Shown here piece by piece: positions 42,183 through 46,528 of a stretch of DNA of 46,528 bases; the stretch's first letter is position 1, and every line of letters starts with the position of its first letter. Location: the NCBI GenBank assembly GCA_022969215.1, contig JALJPA010000009.1, positions 1-46,528 on the forward strand, written 5' to 3'. A program made the translations under genes and the position numbers. Source of the stretch: Colwellia sp. GTDB taxonomy: Bacteria; Pseudomonadota; Gammaproteobacteria; Enterobacterales; Alteromonadaceae. Below the pieces are notes generated by a model. That model had not been told where the DNA came from and did no database searches. It was given only the letters and a program-made list of their open reading frames with translations.

Positions 42183-42290
42183 AAATTTATCTTGTCGTTA
42201 TTTATTAATAGTTATTTATTATTAGTAGTTTATTGATAGAACTTTATTGCACAGTTATTTAATCACTGGCTATCACTTTACCGGTAAGTG

Positions 42291-43085
42291 TTACTTAAAA
42301 ATATGCTCATCACCAGGGAAGTTACCTTGACTGACTTCACTGATATAAAGCTCAATTGCTTGTTTAATGTCACCGGTGTCTTTCAAGAAATTACGCGAAA
42401 ACTTCGGCATATAATTACAGGCAATGCCTAAGGCATCGTGCATTACTAAAATTTGTCCATCAGTATCTTTACCAGCGCCTATACCAATGGTTGGGATAGT
42501 AAGCGCTTTAGTGATGGCTTCACCTAAGCTCGCTGGAATACATTCAAGTACTAACAATTGCGCGCCAGCGGCTTCTAATGCTTTGGCATCAGCAATCATT
42601 TGCTCTGCTTTATCATTTTCACGGCCTTGAACTTTAAAGCCACCAAAAATATTAACGGATTGTGGTGTTAAACCTAAATGAGCGCAAACCGGAATACCGC
42701 GTTCAACTAAAGCTGAAATAGTGTCATTAAGCCAAGCACCACCTTCCATCTTAACCATGCTAGCACCGGCTTGCATTAATACTGCAGCATTGGTCAGTGC
42801 TTGCTCTTGCGTGGCATAACTCATAAAAGGCATATCGGCAATAACTAGTGCCTCTTCAACCCCACGTTTTACACAACGGGTATGATAGGCCATGTCTTCA
42901 ATGGAGACAGGTAGTGTGCTGTCTTCCCCTTGTAAAACCATGCCAAGCGAGTCACCAATTAAAATGGCGTGTATGCCTGCTTGATCAAATAGTTTGGCAA
43001 AACTGGCATCATAGGCGGTGATTGTTGATATCTTTTCACCTTGTTGTTTCATTTTTAGCAAGCTTGCGGTGGATATTTTAGCCAT
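42291..43085 (-). CDS. panB: 3-methyl-2-oxobutanoate hydroxymethyltransferase
   Basis: First step of pantothenate synthesis: ketoisovalerate plus methylene-tetrahydrofolate gives ketopantoate. 264 aa, the E. coli length. The motifs are [26 protein letters not shown] (metal Asp), [17 protein letters not shown] and the [20 protein letters not shown] loop. Placed upstream of panC on the same strand. Confidence 0.97.
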   Translation of the reverse strand: MAKISTASLLKMKQQGEKISTITAYDASFAKLFDQAGIHAILIGDSLGMVLQGEDSTLPVSIEDMAYHTRCVKRGVEEALVIADMPFMSYATQEQALTNAAVLMQAGASMVKMEGGAWLNDTISALVERGIPVCAHLGLTPQSVNIFGGFKVQGRENDKAEQMIADAKALEAAGAQLLVLECIPASLGEAITKALTIPTIGIGAGKDTDGQILVMHDALGIACNYMPKFSRNFLKDTGDIKQAIELYISEVSQGNFPGDEHIFK

Positions 43086-43222
43086 GATATTTCCGAATTT
43101 GTTAATTAGCTTATTAAGCTATTTGCTATAAGCGGTTAGTTCTAATTATTATAGTGCTAAGGATTGTATTGCTAATATCTAAGATTCCACTATTTATTAT
43201 TTAAATAGTTATTATTGCAATA

Positions 43223-43711
43223 TTATAATTTTACCATGCCATTGCTATTGATCTCATTGGCAAGAGCGTTGACTGAGGTGCCGTCTGGTAAATACAAATT
43301 AGTCGCAATCTCTGCAAGCGGTAACAAGACAAATTCACGTAGCTTCATACCGTAGTGAGGCACAGTTAAACGGGCATTGTCGATAGATTGATTACCATAT
43401 AATAAAATATCACAATCGAGAATGCGTGCGCCCCAGCGATTATCTTTTCGCACTCGACCGGCAGCATTCTCTATTGCTTGTAAGGCGTCTAACAATGCCA
43501 GTGCTGATAAGCTAGTTTCTATGGAAATTACCGCGTTGATATAGTCATCTTGATCTTGAGGACCCATAGGTTTACTCAAATATAGTGAAGATAATGCACA
43601 GACTCTACTGTTTTCAATATTGGCTATTGCTTTAGCTGCATTGCTTACCTGTAGCCTTGGCTTTGATAAATTGCTACCTAGTCCTATATAAACAATAGTG
43701 GTGGTTGGCAT
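43223..43711 (-). CDS. folK: 2-amino-4-hydroxy-6-hydroxymethyldihydropteridine pyrophosphokinase
   Basis: Transfers pyrophosphate from ATP to the pterin in folate synthesis. The true start is the Met at 43711 (MPTTTIVYIGLGSNLS), giving 162 aa; the ORF-track start at 43801 lies inside pcnB and adds 30 foreign residues. It shows GLGSNLSKPR, the YLSKPMGPQDQDDYINAV loop, KDNRWGARILDCDILLYG and LTVPHYGMKLREFVLLPLAEIA. The start is 13 bp after the pcnB stop, so translational coupling is likely. Confidence 0.96.
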   Translation of the reverse strand: MPTTTIVYIGLGSNLSKPRLQVSNAAKAIANIENSRVCALSSLYLSKPMGPQDQDDYINAVISIETSLSALALLDALQAIENAAGRVRKDNRWGARILDCDILLYGNQSIDNARLTVPHYGMKLREFVLLPLAEIATNLYLPDGTSVNALANEINSNGMVKL

Positions 43712-43724
43712 CAGCTTGTTATCA

Positions 43725-45197
43725 CTATTCAGTCGGTTTGCTGTTGGGCTTACGGCGTCTTCTTGGCGCTTTACGTTTAGTACCTTGAGGTGATTGAACA
43801 CCCTTAATCATCTGAATACGGGCGTCATTTGTTACTTCTTGAAAGTCTGTCCACCACTGTGCTAATTCATTAAGTTCAGTTGTGCCTTCAATTTGTGCGC
43901 GTAATAACAAGAAGTCGTAACCGGCTCTAAATTTAAGGTGTTCGAATGTCTTAAAAGCTCGCTTACCTTCGCGTCGAGCTAATTTTTCTTGCAGGATCCA
44001 AATATCCTTAATAACCGCTTGAAAACGTTTAGGAATGGCAATACTGCGTTGCTGCTCTGGCATTATTTCATTCAAGGCGGCAAAGAATACATCTTGCGGA
44101 GTAAGTTGCGTGGTTACTTTAATTCGCTGAATATGCTTTTGTAATGGGTACCAAAGCAAGGCAGCAAATAAAAATGCTGGTGTGACCCTTTGATCGTTAT
44201 TGATGCGTTTGTCAGTATTTTCCATCGCCAATCTAATAAAAGGCAGCAAAAAATCTTGTTCTTCGGGTGCTTGGTTAAGTGCTTGCTCAACGGCTGGGAA
44301 GAAATAACCAAACAAGTTATAACTACGCAATTGTTCAAAGTTAGCCACCGCTTTACCGGCAATAAACATTTTCAAGAATTCTTCAAACAAACGAGCGGCA
44401 GGAATATTGGCCATTAACGAAGAAAGCTCTTTAATAGGTGCTTTAGTGTCATCACATATTTGCATATCGAGTTTAGTGGCAAAGCGAATCGCACGTAACA
44501 TACGTACCGGATCTTCACGGTAACGAGTTTCAGGATCGCCAATTAAGCGGATAACTTTATCATTTACATCTTGCACGCCATTGGCAAAATCATAAACTTT
44601 GAAGTCTTTGGTAGAGTAATAAAGCGCATTGATAGTGAAATCTCTACGCTCAGCATCTTCTTCAATGCTACCGTAGATGTTGTCACGCAACAACATGCCA
44701 TCTTCACTTTGCTTAGAGGTTTTCTTACAACTTTTATCTTGTTCAGAAGCATTGTCATGGTGGCCCCTAAAAGTAGCAACCTCAATTATTTCTCGACCAA
44801 AAACAATATGAGCTAAACGAAAGCGTCGGCCAATTAAGCGACAATTTCTAAACAATTCTTTAATTTCATCAGGTGTTGCGTTAGTAGCAATATCAAAATC
44901 TTTTGGCTCTAAGCCTAATAAAATATCACGAACACCACCACCAACAAGATAGGCATCAAAGCCACTTTTATTTAAGCGGTATAAAACTTTCAGTGCACTT
45001 GGGCTTAATAATTGACGGGAAACAGGGTGCTGATCTCGGGAGAAAACCAAGGGATTATCAAAGGATGCGGTAGCAATATTAGTTTTGTTACTGGCGCTTT
45101 TTTTTGCGTTCTTTTTAGGGGTCGTTTTTGCGATAGTTTTACTCTTTTTTCGAGAGAAAACTCTTTTGCATAAATTAATAACGCTTTTGATAGTCAC
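43725..45197 (-). CDS. pcnB: Poly(A) polymerase I
   Basis: Adds poly(A) tails that mark RNAs for decay. The 490-aa product has a basic Lys/Ser-rich N-terminus and the class II nucleotidyltransferase core: YLVGGGVRDILLGLEPKDFD with the catalytic Asp pair, RRFRLAHIVFGREIIEVATF, and RRDFTINALYY. RYREDPVRMLRAIRFA follows. The Arg/Lys-rich C-terminal tail (RKAPRRRRKPNSK) is typical of PcnB rather than CCA-adding enzymes. gluQ-pcnB-folK-panB-panC is a familiar gammaproteobacterial order, here interrupted by a dehydrogenase gene. Confidence 0.95.
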   Translation of the reverse strand: MTIKSVINLCKRVFSRKKSKTIAKTTPKKNAKKSASNKTNIATASFDNPLVFSRDQHPVSRQLLSPSALKVLYRLNKSGFDAYLVGGGVRDILLGLEPKDFDIATNATPDEIKELFRNCRLIGRRFRLAHIVFGREIIEVATFRGHHDNASEQDKSCKKTSKQSEDGMLLRDNIYGSIEEDAERRDFTINALYYSTKDFKVYDFANGVQDVNDKVIRLIGDPETRYREDPVRMLRAIRFATKLDMQICDDTKAPIKELSSLMANIPAARLFEEFLKMFIAGKAVANFEQLRSYNLFGYFFPAVEQALNQAPEEQDFLLPFIRLAMENTDKRINNDQRVTPAFLFAALLWYPLQKHIQRIKVTTQLTPQDVFFAALNEIMPEQQRSIAIPKRFQAVIKDIWILQEKLARREGKRAFKTFEHLKFRAGYDFLLLRAQIEGTTELNELAQWWTDFQEVTNDARIQMIKGVQSPQGTKRKAPRRRRKPNSKPTE

Positions 45198-45386
45198 AGG
45201 CCTTTAAGACAGACATAAAATAGTGGCGCAATGATATAACAGTGCAGGGCAAAAGAGAATAACAGAGAGGGTAAATAGCATGAAAAAGCAGCTAAAGTGT
45301 GGTGAAGAAAGAAATGCGACAATGACTGCACGCTTTTCTTTCTCTAATCTTATCTAAAATAGGTATTAAGCGCTCAGATAATTTTG

Positions 45387-45410
45387 TACCTTGGTAGTGC
45401 TACCAAGGTA
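45387..45410. terminator. Palindrome at the end of the dehydrogenase gene
   Basis: TACCTTGGTAG and CTACCAAGGTA are perfect arms 2 nt apart, and the TAG stop of the gene lies within the right arm. No T-run follows on the minus strand, so termination by it is only probable. Confidence 0.5.
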
Positions 45411-46092
45411 ATGTTTCACCATTAGAGTGCTTAAATACCCCAGAATCAGCCATGGTTAAGTTATCCATTAAAGCTATTAATCGCTCTGCCGCGACATCGG
45501 CGCTGATATCACCATTGCTTAAAATGCCATCGTTATTGACCATCTCAGTTTGCACATAACCCGGATGATAAATACCAACAGCGATATTATCTGCACTAAG
45601 GTCTCTTGCTAATGAAACTGCGGCAATATTTAGTGCTGCTTTTGACATTCGGTAGCCGTATCTGCCACCAGAAGTATTGTCAGTGATGGAGCCCATTCTT
45701 GAGGTGATTAAGCCTATCTTGCTACCAGCAGATAAATTACCGAGTAAAGCGTGGCTCAAGCATAGTGGTGCCAGAGCATTAACATTAAATTGCTCGATTA
45801 TGGTCTGTTGATTTAAGTCGCTTAGTTGTTCATCTCGTAAAATACCGGCATTGTTGATCAATAAATCAATGTTAATACCACTAAGGGCAGAGACAGCATT
45901 ATCGATACCTGCTTGTGTGGCAATATCAACCTGCGCTACCACATTGACGCTAAGGGCATCTAATTGCGCAGAGCTGTGACGACACAGTGCATAAACGCTA
46001 TCGCCACGTTGTTGAAAAATTTTAGCCATGGCATAACCGATACCACGATTAGCGCCTGTAATTACAATAGTCTTTGCTGTGTTGGTAAACAT
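45400..46092 (-). CDS. Short-chain dehydrogenase/reductase (SDR)
   Basis: A 230-aa classical SDR. The NAD(P)-binding motif is TGANRGIGYAMA near residue 13, NNAG is near 80, and the catalytic Ser/Tyr/Lys set is ITSRMGS and GYRMSKAALN with PGYVQTEM after it. It resembles the C-factor/YbbO-like SDRs whose substrates are not known. It lies between gluQ and pcnB, where most relatives have nothing; the 202-bp gap to pcnB suggests separate transcription. Confidence 0.85.
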   Translation of the reverse strand: MFTNTAKTIVITGANRGIGYAMAKIFQQRGDSVYALCRHSSAQLDALSVNVVAQVDIATQAGIDNAVSALSGINIDLLINNAGILRDEQLSDLNQQTIIEQFNVNALAPLCLSHALLGNLSAGSKIGLITSRMGSITDNTSGGRYGYRMSKAALNIAAVSLARDLSADNIAVGIYHPGYVQTEMVNNDGILSNGDISADVAAERLIALMDNLTMADSGVFKHSNGETLPW

Positions 46093-46200
46093 AATATTTC
46101 CTTTTATTTATGAATTTAGTTTTCAGTAGCTTAGTGCCAGTAGTGCAAAAACGCTTAGTTTTCAGTAACTTTTGTTAAGTAGTTATAGAGGTCAGATAGT

Positions 46201-46528
46201 TAATCAATGTTTATTTCAACCTTATTGGGTACACGGCTTCGTTGCCAATTTTTAATTGCCCATTGAATTATTTCTGCAACGCTCGCACCCGCTAACTCAG
46301 GCTCAGGTGATTGTCCCAAGAATGCTAGTGCGGCAATAAGTGCAGGTTGTGGCTTTTTATTATTAATGGCCGGTGCTTTATTTTGTTTACTCAGTTTATA
46401 TCCTTGGCGGGTTATTGCTAAGGGGATATGACCGTATTGCGGCGTGGTACAGGGTAAAAAACTAGCGTTTAAGGTTTGATAAAGTGTTAGTTGTCTGGCC
46501 GTGGGTTCAAGTAAGTCACAGCCTCGGA
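46201..46528 (-). CDS. gluQ: Glutamyl-Q tRNA(Asp) synthetase, C-terminal part (truncated by the window)
   Basis: Not in the ORF track because its start lies beyond the window. The 108 visible codons begin RGCDLLEPTARQLTLYQTLN and continue TTPQYGHIPLAITRQGYKLS with the KLSKQN motif equivalent to KMSKS. Then PALIAALAFLGQ and a C-terminus ending VPNKVEINID. This is the 3' third of gluQ, which glutamylates queuosine in tRNA-Asp. Its location next to pcnB agrees with the usual dksA-gluQ-pcnB-folK order. Confidence 0.9.

Overview
The window comes from a low-GC marine gammaproteobacterium of the Alteromonadales, most likely Colwelliaceae (Colwellia or a relative). This assignment is inferred from gene order and protein style, not from a database search. 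Supporting points are the dnaG-rpoD-tRNA-Ile2 order, the gluQ / pcnB-folK-panB-panC order, a GH19 chitinase with CBM5/12-type modules, a urea transporter, YtoQ and a PhoA-type lipoprotein phosphatase.

Layout. (1) 1-4744: core chromosome with dnaG, rpoD, an outer-membrane barrel protein and the tRNA-Ile2(CAT) gene. (2) 4745-31045: a 26.3-kb integrative element inserted in the 3' half of that tRNA gene. It is bounded by a perfect 55-bp direct repeat (4745-4799 and 30991-31045), and a P4-type tyrosine integrase lies just inside the right end. (3) 31046-46528: core chromosome with degraded mobile-DNA remnants, alkaline phosphatase, chitinase, a two-gene membrane/PABS unit, upp, ytoQ, a urea transporter, panC, panB, folK, pcnB, a short-chain dehydrogenase and the 3' part of gluQ.

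Inside the element, the right side (about 23.2-30.9 kb, minus strand) is a satellite- or plasmid-like backbone: integrase, AlpA-like regulator, unknown genes and a PriCT primase plus SF3-type helicase. The primase and helicase look like one gene split by a 1-nt frameshift. A field of short GAACACA-type repeats lies just beyond the helicase gene. The left side (5-10 kb) holds small envelope proteins, a KilA-C-like DNA-binding protein, unknown proteins and a strongly self-complementary intergenic element at 6874-6994. Between 10.4 and 14.9 kb is an integron-type cassette array without an integrase (CALIN). It has five same-strand cassette genes, full-length and shrunken attC sites, and two 93-94 % identical ORF-less 257-bp cassettes, each placed just upstream of a cassette gene with a plausible promoter at its end. 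One cassette encodes a HEPN-type protein.

From 14.9 to 23.0 kb lies a defence-like cargo on the plus strand: a secreted endonuclease I, a two-gene Lamassu/ABC-3C-type system (DUF4297 nuclease plus SMC-like ATPase), a zinc-ribbon RES-domain protein (putative NAD-degrading toxin), a small-terminase-like HTH protein behind an operator-like inverted repeat, and a 584-aa protein with a C-terminal nitrilase-fold domain that keeps the Glu-Lys-Cys triad. The last is the best candidate for an undescribed defence effector. Functional statements are homology recognition by eye; no search or folding program was run.
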